From Atherix ibis (taxonomy: Eukaryota; Arthropoda; Insecta; Diptera; Athericidae): a stretch of 64,000 nt of DNA. The notes beneath the pieces were generated by a model. That model did no database searches, was not told the origin of the DNA, and saw only the letters and a list, made by a program, of their open reading frames with translations. Shown piece after piece: positions 13,236 to 24,929 of this stretch. The stretch's first letter is position 1. Every line of letters begins with the position of its first letter. The stretch spans positions 34,629,000 to 34,692,999 of the forward strand of contig OY282607.1 in NCBI GenBank assembly GCA_958298945.1. Direction: 5' to 3'. The translations under genes were made by a program, and so were the position numbers.

Positions 13236-14902
13236 ATCTCCCTTATCCATACAAATTTAGTGTACAGTCAAGCGAAGCCAATTGCTTCCATCCCTTAAAA
13301 TATTATTAATGTGGTGTTATTGTTCCAAGAGCAATAACCGCCAATAGTAAGGTCAGTCAAAATGAATCAACGTATCTTTGTATAGGACAATGCTTGAAAT
13401 TTTTCTTAAGCCCAGCGATCGAAGATAATTGGGATATGTGGTAACAATAGAATGGAGCTACTCTTCCAGGACCAACTATAGACCTCCTGCTAGAATTTTC
13501 GGTGAACGAGTAATTTCATGAAATTCTGAATATAATTGGCATACACGTTCACTTGGTTTGACGGTACCAAACTTGTTTTGGTGGGGCTGCACGAGTAGAC
13601 GTAAGCAAACTTCGAATAATTAAAGAACTTACGGGTTTTTCAGTGGCCACGCTGTATTAGGTATTAATGAAGTAAAATCATATATAGAACATTTGAAATT
13701 AGCACCTATGAAAATTATTGATAAGCACTGGGAATTTATCTAATTTATTTTATAAGCTGAATCACCTATTTTAATATCTAGTCTTGTTTTTCAAATCGCA
13801 AGTATTCAGCATTTTTTAAATAGTTTTAAACATTCCCAATGTATCTCAATTAACTATGAATTCAATTAAAAATAGTAGTGATTTAGATACAATAAGCTAA
13901 TATCGATAACAGTATTTTATAGTTTAATTAATATTAAATTTCAATTATAAAAATATTATATATTGTAAAAAAAACTAAATCATCAACTTATAAAAGAAAT
14001 TTGTAAAAAATGTATTCTTTTCTAATTGTTGTAGTTTTTTTTTAAATAAATAGTTGAATAGGAATTTGTAAAAAGTTCCAATAGAGAACATATGGTATTG
14101 CGTTTACAGAAACTAAGCCTAAATGTGTAGATGATCTTATTATCCTTAATAGTGTTAAATTTAATTACGATAATACGATTATGTTTATCAAATCTCAATA
14201 ATGATAGTGAAAGGATTATTTTGCTAACTGAGCATACTACCCCAGATATTAGGTATTCTCTTGGGTGTTAGGAATAATTATGTAATCTAAGTGAGAATCT
14301 ATCAGAGTTCAAGTTTTAATTTCAAGGACTAATATAATCTAAGCTAATTCATAATTTTCAAACTTAAATATTCATATTTATATGCAATTTTTAATTTCCG
14401 TAAATGAAATTTATAACGATTTTAAAGAAAAGTAAAATATTTTAGGAAAAACACTGCCGACAACTGTTTGGAATTACCTAAATTTTTCCAAATGCTATTC
14501 TGTTTTAGGTTGCGATGGTGTAAAATTCTTTTTTTTGACCAAATATTATGATTAGTCTGGTTGGAACAGAATTAAGGGGAATTTCCATAATTTTTTTTAT
14601 TACTTATGTATTGATATAGAGCCGGTAAAAGTATGATAACTGTTTGAGTCCATAAGCATTTGTAAAAAAAGGAATCTTTATAAATAAAACGAAAAAGTAT
14701 TAATTTTAATTATTGGTTCATAATGGGTAAAGTTTCCATTTTTATCTATTAATTCCAATAAACTGCTAAGACTGAATCAAGCAGTTTAATAAAATATATA
14801 GTTAATAATACTATGAAATTTATAAACTTTCCGCGGTAGTAATTCCCGTACATTTTCAATACTGTTCAGGTCAGGAGATTGTATTGTTACATTTATAACA
14901 TA
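13236..14902. other. Mixed, no recognised gene
   Basis: 13240-13640 is GC-richer and may belong to the same unidentified element as the tandem duplication before it. From 13640 to 14900 the DNA is AT-rich and without features. Confidence 0.5.
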
Positions 14903-15784
14903 GGGTTTTCCAAAAGGAGTGATATGATTTCTTTAAAAAAAAACACACTAATTGTTAAGGAAATTCAAATGTTTTTTATTTAATGTGAAGAACAATCAAT
15001 ACAAATGGCCTCTACGACTTCTTTTGCAGGAACGAATTCGATGAACCCAATTTTCGAGCACTTTTTCCACTAAATCAAGTCCGACACATATGTCATGAAT
15101 AGCACGTTCAATATTGACTTCTAAAGCTTGATGAGAGTCTGGTTTATTGCTTAAGACCAATGACTTCAAATAACCCCACAAGAAATAGTCTAATGGTGTT
15201 AAATCACAACTGCTTGGAGGCCATTCAATGTCACAATTTCTTGCAATAATCGAATCTCCAAACTTTTCTCGCAATAATTCGGTTGTTGCACGTTCGGTGT
15301 GGCACGTAGCCCCGTCTTGTTGGAACCAAATATTGTCAAGATCAATTTCTTCCAATTTCGGCCATAAAAAGTTGGTTATCATCGATCTATACCGCTCTCC
15401 ATTGACAGTAACGGTGTTACCAGCTTCATTTCGAAAGAAGTACGGACCGATGATTCCACCAGACCAAAAACCACACCAAACTGTCAATTAAGGTGAATGG
15501 AATGGGTGTTCATGAATAATTTTTGGATTTTCTTTGCACCAAAATTGACAGTTTTGTTTATTTACCGCAACACTCAGATGAAAGTGAGCGCACGAAAAGT
15601 TGCAATTAGAGAACGATTATTTTGATAATAAAATTAAATAATTTGTAAATGTTGCTCTTGTGTATATCTCTTTATGATAAAATTGTAAACATTACTAAAT
15701 ATAATGAAAAAAAAGACAGATCATTACATATTAGAAATGGCCGAAACGTCACTTAGAAATCATATCACTCTTATTGAAAAACCC
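14903..15784 (-). mobile_element. Internally deleted DD41D (rosa-type) mariner with both ends
   Basis: The left end GGGTTTTCCAAAAGGAGTGA (14903) and the reverse complement of the right end, GGGTTTTTCAATAAGAGTGA, continue in common through TATGATTTCT, giving terminal inverted repeats of about 30 bp with three mismatches. TA dinucleotides flank both ends (14901-14902 and 15785-15786), the expected mariner target duplication. At 882 bp it is shorter than a complete mariner of about 1.3 kb: the whole N-terminal half of the transposase is missing, while the 5' leader next to the right terminal repeat is kept. It cannot move on its own but has the ends a related transposase would need. Confidence 0.88.
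14996..15620 (-). pseudogene. C-terminal half of a DD41D mariner transposase
   Basis: The longest open piece (14996-15487) gives a clear DDE catalytic core: TVWCGFWSGGIIGPYFF, VNGERYRSMITNFLWP, then the second Asp in WFQQDGATCH and the third in TPLDYFLWGYLK. There are 41 residues between these two Asps, which is the DD41D signature. Reading further upstream in the same frame gives VNKQNCQFWCKENPKIIHEH, then a stop just before LTVWCG. Further upstream, the first-Asp motif (FSDEAHF in relatives) reads FSCAHFHL, so the first catalytic Asp is lost. The DNA-binding domain is absent. A plus-strand open frame over the same DNA is only a shadow. Confidence 0.88.
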
Positions 15785-18700
15785 TATATTATTTCATTAT
15801 CCTGTTGAAAAGCCTATCATTGTATCTTTTATTTTGGATTGGAGTTTCCATAAACTGCTTGCACTTTCTTTTACCGACAGAACAATAAGGCTCACAATAC
15901 CATAGCAAGAAAAGGCTTCCACTTCTTACATGGACCGAACCTATTCAATTGGCATGCCAAATACTTTAGGTCCGTCCTCAAATCGTAGAAATAATAAGAG
16001 AATATTATCTGGGTCAACCAAAAAAAAAACTGTTTTTATTGGAATAACCATATTTGCATGTCAAGGAAATTCTAGCTGAGCTTCTCGGTGCGATCTTGTT
16101 AAAAAAGGCCACCTCTCTTTTTCCATTGTGGCTTTTCAGTTTACCATAATTTTCAGGATCTCTCACGGTGACAATAATTTATTATAAATGAAGCACCTCA
16201 GATTTAAAAAGATTTTATTTGGCCAATTTTTTTCATTACTAAATTTTTTCCAATTCTAATTCTAAATTACTTTTTCATTTACTATTTAAATAAAATAATA
16301 CTCTTTATCAAAATAATTGTTAAAGAATAACAAATCATTTTAAACAATTAAAATTTTATTTTTGATCAACTTCACTTAAAAGAATTTTACCAAAACCTTT
16401 TAAAGTGATCACAAAAAAATGTCACACTAAAATAATCTAAAAGAACAAAAATATATATAAAAATATTTTAAAATAGAAAAAAACTAAACCTACAAACTTG
16501 AAAGAAAACTAAAAGTTTTTTATATAAATTCTCTACACTAAGATGACTTCGGATAATGTCATTTTATTGCGACTTATTTGAATAACTTTTGAAATAACCA
16601 CATAAGTCAAGGTAATTGCTTATAAGATTATCACTAAATTGCAAATAGTTCCATTGATTATTTTTAATTTACAATTTCCCTAAAGTGAAAAAAAATCCAA
16701 AATAGCTTTAACATTCCATAGAGTCCATAATGACACAATCATAAATTACAATCAAAATTGCTAATGGATTTTACTCAAATTTTTTTTAATGTATTATTAT
16801 TACGTCAACAAAATATAAACAAATAGCAGTAGTTGTATTCAAAAATTTAGATATTTTATTAAGATATTTTATATGAGTACGTACTATCAACAATGTTGTT
16901 TATGAGATGTTTTCATCTTAACAAGAATTTTATATTTTACGAGTGTATTGATTTCCATTGGTAGTTAAATTAAATTGAGCAATTTTCTATGATTTCCATG
17001 GTTTTTTTTATACATACATATTTTTTTTTGTTGAAGCAAAACAATTTTGTTGATTTTCCGGACATATCATCATGAAAGTAAATCTTTCAAAATTGGGGAG
17101 CAAATGACTTTGCCATTTGATAACTTACAGAAATGATGGCGTCAACAACTTACTATAATTATACAGTGATGATAGTAATAGATAGGAATAAAAAAATTTA
17201 TATGGAGATGTTGGAAGTAACCATTATAAGAAGGGAAGATTTATATACAATATAATATTTGCAGGCAAGAAAAAAAATGCCATTTTCATTATTACGCTGA
17301 TATTTGATGTGAGGCTAAAGAAAATTTGTGGAAAATTTCCGAGTTTTAACATTTGAAGAAGAAATAAAATTTGACTACATTAGACTATTAATTCAACCAT
17401 AAATTCAATGTTTCAGCAATTTTCCATTAAGCTTTTTTTAAATTTTGTTGTTTTTTTTATTTATAACAGACAACAGATTAATTCCAATTTGAATAAAATA
17501 TCAAATTTTTGTTGATAGAAAAAAATACACAGTTTGCAGCAAATTTTCTACTAAAATCTTAAATTTCAGTTTAAGACTATATCACAATAATACTTTATAT
17601 ACAATTGAGTTGATCATTTCAATAGTTAATTGGGTATTAGGTTGACATTAAAGTAGAAAATGTATAATTTTAATTTAGATTATATTTCATTACTGATAAA
17701 ATGAAAATAAGAAAACTTCTCAAATTACAGTTGAAAATAATATTTTTGCAAGATACTCGAATTGGAAAATATTTAAATTATTTAATGAAAATATGCTATT
17801 ATGGTATATATTGTATTTAATACAATATTATTTTGTTATTTAAATTTCATGAAAATTTGTTTCTTGGTATTTTATTCCAATTAAATTTTGTGTAACTTTA
17901 TTCGTTTGCTGAAATGGGTTTTATTTTCGGGAAATATGTTAATCAGACTCTAAGCCCTTCATCAGAATTTGACCAAAATTGGAAATATTTAAAAAGTTTT
18001 TTTTAAGAGATTTTATTGTATTTTTATTATTTAGAAAGTTTACTTTTTTTCTAACAACAAAACTTTTAATTTTCGAGTCTGTTTTAAATATTGAGCATTC
18101 TTAATGAAAAATTGTATTCCATTTAAACTTTAAAATAAAATTTTGTTAGTTTAAAAATAATAATGTTACTTTATTATTCAAATATTTACCATAGCTTTGT
18201 GTGCAGGAGGTGATCTGAGAGAGCCAATTTTGCCCATAAAATGGGCTGAACATCCAGTTCAGAAAGTGTATCGGTTTATCGATATACACTGTTATAGACG
18301 TAGCCCTATAAAAAAAAAGAATGTTATACTACATAGTAAATTTTTCTGCATGCAGAAAAAGCTCCTGAAACTGTTATAGTTGCCCTTTGTTCCAGATCCA
18401 ATAATTTTACTTGTTTACGCAGCCATTCAGACCAAATGACCCTTCGTCACCACAAATTATTTCTTCAGCAATTTAGTGTTTCAGTTTAATAAATGGCAAT
18501 TATAGCAAAATGCAATCCAATAATAATAATATCGCTATTATTTAAAACTTAGTTATAGTTTATCAAATATTAAATGTGCCTTTTAATACAAAAAAATAAT
18601 GTTTTTTTATTTAAAACGGAGACTCTATAAAAGACAAAATATAAGAATACAATTGAAATTTGATAAATTTTTTTTATAATATATCATATTTTTGAATTTT

Positions 18701-19165
18701 GAAATCATAAATTTAAAAAAAATACACTAAATTTAAAACTGGCACAAATCTAAACTTGAAATTATGTAAACTGAGTTATTTGAAATTATTTTTGAACATT
18801 CATTTTGATTATAAAAGTAATTGTAACTTTTTATATTACTATAAAAATAAGAACTTTTAATTTGTAAAGTGTACAAAAATAAAAATTATTTTAAATTAGT
18901 CCTTGAAAAATGTTTGTAAAATTTTTTGGTTAATTTAAAATCTTGTTCCGATCATTATACTTTGAAAATACATTTATATCAAAATTTTATTTATGATTTG
19001 GTTTAAGAAAAAAATGATAATTAATTTTAGAAAAATGATTTGTGGTAAAATTTTGAGTTTTCAAATTTAGATCACTTAAAGTATACTATTCCTCAACATA
19101 ATTAGTGAAAAATTACCTATAAAATTTCAAGAATGGAATCGATCAAAATACATTTAGGGCATAAC
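15785..19165. other. AT-rich stretch, nothing recognised
   Basis: A 60-codon open frame at 18197-18379 (+) lies in a slightly GC-richer patch but matches nothing I know. A small palindrome (ATTGTATTTAATACAAT, about 17810-17826) is likely chance in such AT-rich DNA. Nothing else is supportable. Confidence 0.55.
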
Positions 19166-19690
19166 ACATAGGAGCGCAAACCTTTTTCTAAAAAAATTAA
19201 ACATTTTATGTTATAAAACAGGCTTTACTAAGAGCGATCTGGCAACACTGCAGCTTGTTTTTCACATAACCTTCGATACGCGTCCGATAACGATACATTT
19301 TTGCATTTAAAGATGAGGGCTTTTGTAAGGTCACACCGTTGATTAACATTGAAGCTGATGAGATGTCATTGAAAAATTCAGAAAAGAGGTTATTTGTATC
19401 AGATCGGACATTGCAGGCGTGAAGATGTCAGTCTTCTGACTGAATGACCGTCTGAGGGGCTGAAGCCTGTCAGACGGCCATTTCAATGAATGAGTTTTTT
19501 TCGGAAAAGGGGATTCCTGCGACTTGCTTATTTCCCGAATTTAAAAAACACTCAAAAGAACATCGTCTTTATACTGTCGATGAAATCCAAAGGAGTATAA
19601 CTGAGGAAGTGAAACAATGAATCTTTCCATGTATAGCCGCCCAAGGAAAGAATATTGAAAGGGACGATAATATTGATTTATAATAATATA
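19166..19690 (+). pseudogene. Decayed SETMAR-like mariner, internally deleted (copy A)
   Basis: The start carries AGCGATCTGGCAACACTGCA, a 5' leader motif shared with the copies at 22.1, 25.1, 28.0 and 42.0 kb. It is followed by a segment shared with the 25.4-kb copy (GATTAACATTGAAGCTGATGAG) that corresponds to the linker after the DNA-binding domain. Around 19490-19620 the DNA matches the C-terminal end: a YCRxxPKEYN-type segment equivalent to 'GTVDAIQRSVTEEL' of relatives. Most of the catalytic domain is gone and frames are broken. It is inactive. The family is mariner with moderate confidence; the subfamily is uncertain. Confidence 0.55.
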
Positions 19691-21749
19691 ATAAAGCTTA
19701 AGCAAAAATTTTGCTGATTCGTCTAATCATTTTAAAAATGAGCCGAGAATTTGACATTTTTTGCACAAACTTACCACCATTTTTAAACATTTTAATTGTC
19801 AATTATTTATAATTAATCTCAGTCAATTCTATAATAAAATTTTTAATATTTATAAATATTTATTATTACAACACTTGTGGTTTTTAAGATTTATCAATAT
19901 GGTGATCACATCAAGCTATAGCTGTTTTTAAGTCATTTTCAACTAAACATATTTAGTTGAGTTTTTAAGTCATTTTCAACTAAACATATTGGTAGATTTT
20001 TAAAAATTTTATAAATGTTTTAAGATTGTTGCTTATTCAATTATCAAAAGAAATACATCTTAATAAAATATCTTTTCATTTTTTTTATAAAATTTAATCA
20101 AATTCTAAAATCGTATTTTAAGATTGTTGAAAATGATCATTATTTTGTTTGTTTGAAAATATAAATATGACTTTAATAATTTATTTGAGGAAGACACCAT
20201 ATTATGGTGTAAAACCATAAAACCATGCATAAAATAAAGTGTATAAAAATCTCTAAGAAAAATATGCTCTCTCGAAAATAATTTTTAATTTTAAATATTA
20301 TAAAATTTCAATACTAAACACATAATCTTTTTGAAAATATCTTAAAAATACTTCCCATCTGAGAAAGATAATAAAATTTTCCTATTGACTTTAAATAATA
20401 TCGCACATTTGCACCGTTCACAATTTTCTGTTTTTATTTGCATATTAAAATGAAAAAATGAAAAAATTTATTTTAAAACCATTTTTATTATTTTTCTCTC
20501 CACTATAAAATGGCAATTTCTTATCATTTAAGCCCGTCCCTTTTGAAGTGGAATTCAAAGTTGCTTCCAGCAATTTCATGAATTCTGCTCAATTTCGAAA
20601 CGCTATCATATTTCTCAGTAAACGTAAACAAATCGCTGATTACGTAAGTCAAATTTATTCAACTTCTTATTTTCATATCGTTTTGTTTTGTGACATTTAT
20701 TTTTAAATGTTAGAAGTGAAATATAATATTGCGGCATATGATAATACTCTTCTGGGGAGCCACCAAATAGAACGTCTCCGTTCATTTTCAAAGTAAACAA
20801 AAAAAAAAATTAATGTCAAACAAATTGCAAGAGTAGCAATAGCAATGTACGAGCAAAATAAAATCAGCAAAAGAAAGAATTGTTATTTATTTTATCGAAT
20901 TCGATAAAAACCCATGTAGAAGTAGTAGCGACTGGGCGCTCACATGTAGATGCGCCCCAATTTTATGTCCCCTTTCATGGAACAATTATGATATTATCGT
21001 TCTAAGTGGCATAGGGTGACTTGATTTTGGCTTTTATGCATGAGTAATACACTTTTCGTCTCTGATAATGACGAGAAACAGATAGTCTCGTTGTCAAATT
21101 CTCAAAGCAAATATTAGTGAAAATAATACAAATTATGATTGCTACCGATCCACACCTCAAGGGTAGATTGGTGTCTGTTGGTTTATTTCAATCTAAACTA
21201 CGGCGTTTAGCCATATTAAATACGTTCTCTGTCAATATTAATAAATATAACCGACAGGCAGAAATCCCATTAAATTTCAATAATATTGCTGAACGTACAA
21301 TAGCTATTTGTGCAACGACACATTTGGAGACATAATTAAACACAAAATAGATATGCAATGCACATTCTAAGAACACATGCTCTCCTAGTTGCACGTTTGT
21401 ATTTATTCCCAAAATTAATATACACATACACCCAAGTTTTAGTCACAAAAGTATCTAAAATATCGTTGAAGTCGCTTTCTTTTCTATCGTCCCAAACGGC
21501 TGCATATAATCGTAATTTTAATGAGAAAACAAAACTGATTTTAACTAAATAGAATTTTGTACATAATACGAGCAGTTAATTGCTTCATAATTTCTGGTTA
21601 AACAATTTAAACGATCGGTAAATATTGGCTTTGAATGGGAAATTTTCCACATAACATTATATAAGAATTTCTAAATTTTCAAATGTAATTTCTGTACTGT
21701 TTTTTATGCTTAAGTAAATAGTCTTCTAAGTTAGAGGTTTACATAAAAG
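19691..21749. other. AT-rich stretch, nothing recognised
   Basis: Contains overlapping short open frames on both strands around 21117-21552 in a slightly GC-richer patch, none with recognisable motifs. No transposon ends or RNA genes seen. Confidence 0.5.
19924..19990. repeat. 37-bp tandem repeat, two copies
   Basis: The string GTTTTTAAGTCATTTTCAAC continues into TAAACATATT and occurs at 19924 and again at 19961. The first copy runs on into TAGTTGA, which is itself complementary to part of the unit (TCAACTA). No function is suggested. Confidence 0.8.
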
Positions 21750-22210
21750 TTGTGGGAGGAGTGCTTTTTATTCAACGATTTTATTTTATTTTTATACGTA
21801 AGTGTTGGCATTTGCACCAAAATTGTTCTCTTGGACAGCTGACGAACTTGATTTTTGATGAACTTGAGGAATAAATAAATTTATCAAAGACTATGTAGGA
21901 TCAGGTTGAAAGGAGGGTTGGGGAACTACAGATAGCTTTTTTGCTGACAAAAAAACTTGTGGGTTTACCAAGTCTTACCCAAAATTAAATGGCACTTCGT
22001 TGTTCCAAATTTTGCTGTTTCATTTTTTGTAATCCACAACAAAATTACAATTTCACTTATCATGCTCTATAGGGTCTGTGTAGTTACTGAACGAGGTTAA
22101 AAATTTTACAGCACATCCGCAATGTTGCCAGATTGCTCTCAGAAATGCCAGTCTTATCACTATTCTGTCACACCTCCTATGCTTTAGAGTTTAACAAAAT
22201 ATCAACAAAC
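21750..22210 (-). pseudogene. Decayed SETMAR-like mariner (copy B)
   Basis: Reading the minus strand from 22150, the leader AGCAATCTGGCAACATTGC is the counterpart of copy A. An early segment follows (start-like WITKNETAKFG, 22040-21990) that is shared as DNA with the copies at 27.8 and 59.5 kb. It is then joined directly to SVVPQPSFQPDPT (about 21930-21890), which corresponds to VVPQPPYSPDLAP just before the third catalytic Asp. The middle of the gene is therefore deleted. Inactive. Confidence 0.5.
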
Positions 22211-23386
22211 AAACACATATACTCGTACATACAATAATTATACAAAAGGTTTACTGAACTTTTATTTTATTTTCAGTCTTATCTTTAAATTTTTTAAATT
22301 TAACAATTTCAAAAAGTTTGAACAAAATTTCAATATTATCTTGAGTATATTTTTATAAATATTTTATAATTGAATTGCTTTTGAAAAATGTTCTAGTACA
22401 ATAAAATTCCTTATATAAAAATAATATTTAAAAAAAAAATATTTCATTTAAAATGTTTATTAAATCTTCAAAGTTATTTAAAATTAGAATAAATTATGAA
22501 TTGTTTAAAATGAAATGTCGTATTTCCATAAATGTACAAGGTTCTTATACATATTTAATTTTACCTCTTAGTGTGCCTTCAAACAGAATACACTCGTTGT
22601 TACTTATCAGAGTTGATGAAAACAATATTTCTCCATTTAGTATGTTAAAAAAGGTATGAATAACATTGAAATTTTAGTCGCCTGAATAACATTGAAATGA
22701 ATCATTTATGATTAATCCTATTTGAAGGTGAATTATATCTGATAATAAAATACGAAATCAAATGAAACAAAATTTCAACGACTGGCACTTATTTGACTGA
22801 AGTCGAGATAAGCCAACCGATCTATTTTCATATTCCTCTACGAAGATAACATTGTTTACACGAGGCGGGCTGGACTACTAATAAAAGCGCGACTAACTGA
22901 CTAACTACCTGGCTGCGCCCCTATACATAAGACCTCACCTTACAATACCATAGGGAACATATGCGCAACATAAAAACTCATCCATAAATGTGCACGAGTT
23001 GCAGTCCATCAGAGAGTTCAAATATGCTATCAGGGAATATACTCTATCAACCGCTATAAAATGTGATAAAGACTCAAAAGAAACTGAATAAGACGTAAAA
23101 GAAAATATAAAAATACGTTGACTGGCAGATGTTATAATGTTTTCTATGTTTAGATCGTTTCCCTTAACCATACTCGTATAACTCGTAGTACAGTTTGATG
23201 GATATGGACTCATACTTTGGAATATCAGTCAGAGTCGATTACCATTTTAAGAGGCAATTTGCATACAAAAGAAGAAAATTTAATGTGAGCACGAAAAATT
23301 GATTCTGATCGTCCTTTTTATACAATCGTTATTTTTTGCTTCTTATTAAAATTTTCGTTTTCTTTTCAATATTGTACAATTTACAC
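22211..23386. other. No recognised gene
   Basis: 22860-23220 is GC-richer, with a 92-codon minus-strand frame (22935-23213) that I do not recognise. A short phrase, GAATAACATTGAAAT, occurs twice near 22660-22700. No other signal. Confidence 0.45.
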
Positions 23387-23527
23387 TTTTCAGATTTCTA
23401 CAGGAAAAAAGTTTTTAATCCTATAAAAATAATTTGTAAACATTGACGTAAATATTGATAAATTTACGTCAATGTTTACAAATTATTTTTATAGGATTAA
23501 AACTTTTTTCCTGTAGAAATCTGAAAA
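23387..23527. repeat. Near-perfect inverted repeat (66-bp arms, 10-nt loop)
   Basis: The left arm 23387-23452 (TTTTCAGATTTCTACAGG and onward) is the reverse complement of the right arm 23463-23527, apart from one extra T in a T run. The arms are separated by only TATTGATAAA. A transcript would form a long stable hairpin of about 65 base pairs. There are no TA flanks or open frame that identify it as a standard element. It stops 65 bp before the mauritiana-type mariner at 23593. It may be a MITE, a foldback scrap, or a hairpin-RNA locus; sequence alone cannot tell. Confidence 0.92.
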
Positions 23528-23592
23528 TCATAAAAGTTATCAGCAATTTTCAAAGGATACTGCACCATTTACTCAAAAATGTTTTTTTTCTA

Positions 23593-24882
23593 CCAGGTAT
23601 ATAAGCTTAAATCCGCTGTTTTTTAGTCAAAAAAAACATGTTTTTTTATAGAAAGCAAAAACAAATTATAAAAAGTACTTGCCCTTGCCAGCTACACATT
23701 TTTCCCATCTCTCGGGCAATTTGTTGATACCACGCCGAAAAAATTCCTTCTCTTTCGAGTTAAACCACTCATCAAGCCATTTTCGGACATCGTCGTAATA
23801 ATGAAAGTGCTGCTCACCGATCGCGTAGCGCATCGACGAAAACAGGTGGTAGTCGGAAGAAGCCAGGTCTGGTGTATAAGCTGGTCTGGTGGGGTAGCAC
23901 CTCCCAGTTGAGTTTCTCCAATTAAGTTCGGACTATTTTCGACGTGTGCGATGGTGCTTTGTCGTGGAGGAAAATCAGCTTGTCATGTCTTTGTTGATAA
24001 TCCGTCCTTTTTTCACGCAGAGCATGGTGCAATTTGATCAGTTATTGGTGGTAGCGGTGGGCATTGACAGTTTCACCAGGCTTCAACATCTCATAATGGA
24101 CGATACCCTGCTAATCCCACCAAACGCACAGCATCGTCTTCCGTCCGAAGCGATTTGGTCTTGGGAAGATGTTGATGGTAAGCCGGGATCAACCCACGAT
24201 TTCTTGCGCTTAGGATTCTCGAAATATATCAACTTTTTATCGCCTATCACAATCCGATGCAGGAACGACTTTATTTTTTGTCTGGCGAGCAAGATTTCGC
24301 ATGTGTTTTGGCGTCGCTCCATCTGCCTATCGTTCAATTCATGCGGCACCCATTTGCCGATCTTTTCAATATTCCCCATGGCACGCAGACACATGAAAAT
24401 GGCTGGTGGAGTAACACCCAATTGCTCCGCGAGCATTTTTTGCGATTGGGTATCGTCTTCGTCCAAAAGAGCCTACAATTGATGGTTCTCAACCTTCCTA
24501 GGCCAACCTTCACGCTTCTTGTCCCACAAGTCAAAATTACCGTCTTTGAACCAACGAAACCAATATCGGCACGTTGTTTCCGATAAAGCACCATCACCAT
24601 TGGCCTCCATAGGCATTCGATGCGATTCGGCAGCCGATTTCTTCAAATTGAAGCAGAAAAGCAGAGCTTCCCGAATATGCACTTTGTCTGGCACAAAACT
24701 AATCATGATTACCAAAGGAAAAATGTATGTTGTTGTACGAAATTGCAGACAATGTGCACTGATTAATGTTGACAGATGTCAAACTCATAATAAAAAATAT
24801 GGCGTGCCCATGGTAGCTTAATACACTGACTCACGCCATCTATGTGTATGACCAAACAGCGGATTTAAGCGTATACCCCTGT
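23593..24882 (-). mobile_element. Full-length mauritiana-type mariner, inactive
   Basis: The element is 1290 bp, the usual mariner length, and TA lies directly outside both ends (23591-23592 and 24883-24884). The terminal inverted repeats have drifted at the tip (CCAGGTATATAAG against ACAGGGGTATACG) but agree fully over GCTTAAATCCGCTGTTT. It contains one transposase pseudogene on the minus strand. Confidence 0.9.
23666..24706 (-). pseudogene. Mauritiana-type mariner transposase pseudogene
   Basis: The start ATG at 24706 gives MISFVPDKVHIREALLFCFN followed by LKKSAAESHRM, close to the Mos1-type N-terminus. The span to the stop at 23666 is 347 codons, equal to the family length. The DNA-binding part continues to ENHQL, where a TAG stop (24470-24472) replaces a Gln or similar codon. 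LLDEDDTQSQKMLAEQLGV, WVPHEL and RKSFLHRI-like segments follow. The first catalytic Asp is in VIGDKKLIYF, where the usual Glu is Lys. The frame then shifts at about 24155. Further stops precede the second Asp (FLHDKAPSHT), the frame shifts back near 23885, and the third Asp appears in PDLASSDYHLF. The end reads LPERWEKCVA. All three Asps remain visible, but the gene cannot make a full protein. Other-strand frames here are shadows. Confidence 0.92.
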
Positions 24883-24929
24883 TACAATATTAAAAAGAAC
24901 TTTTTTCAATTATTAATATAATTTTTAAA

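Noticed and set aside
15228..15491. Plus-strand open frame over the DD41D element
   Set aside because: Shadow of the minus-strand transposase, whose motifs are unmistakable.
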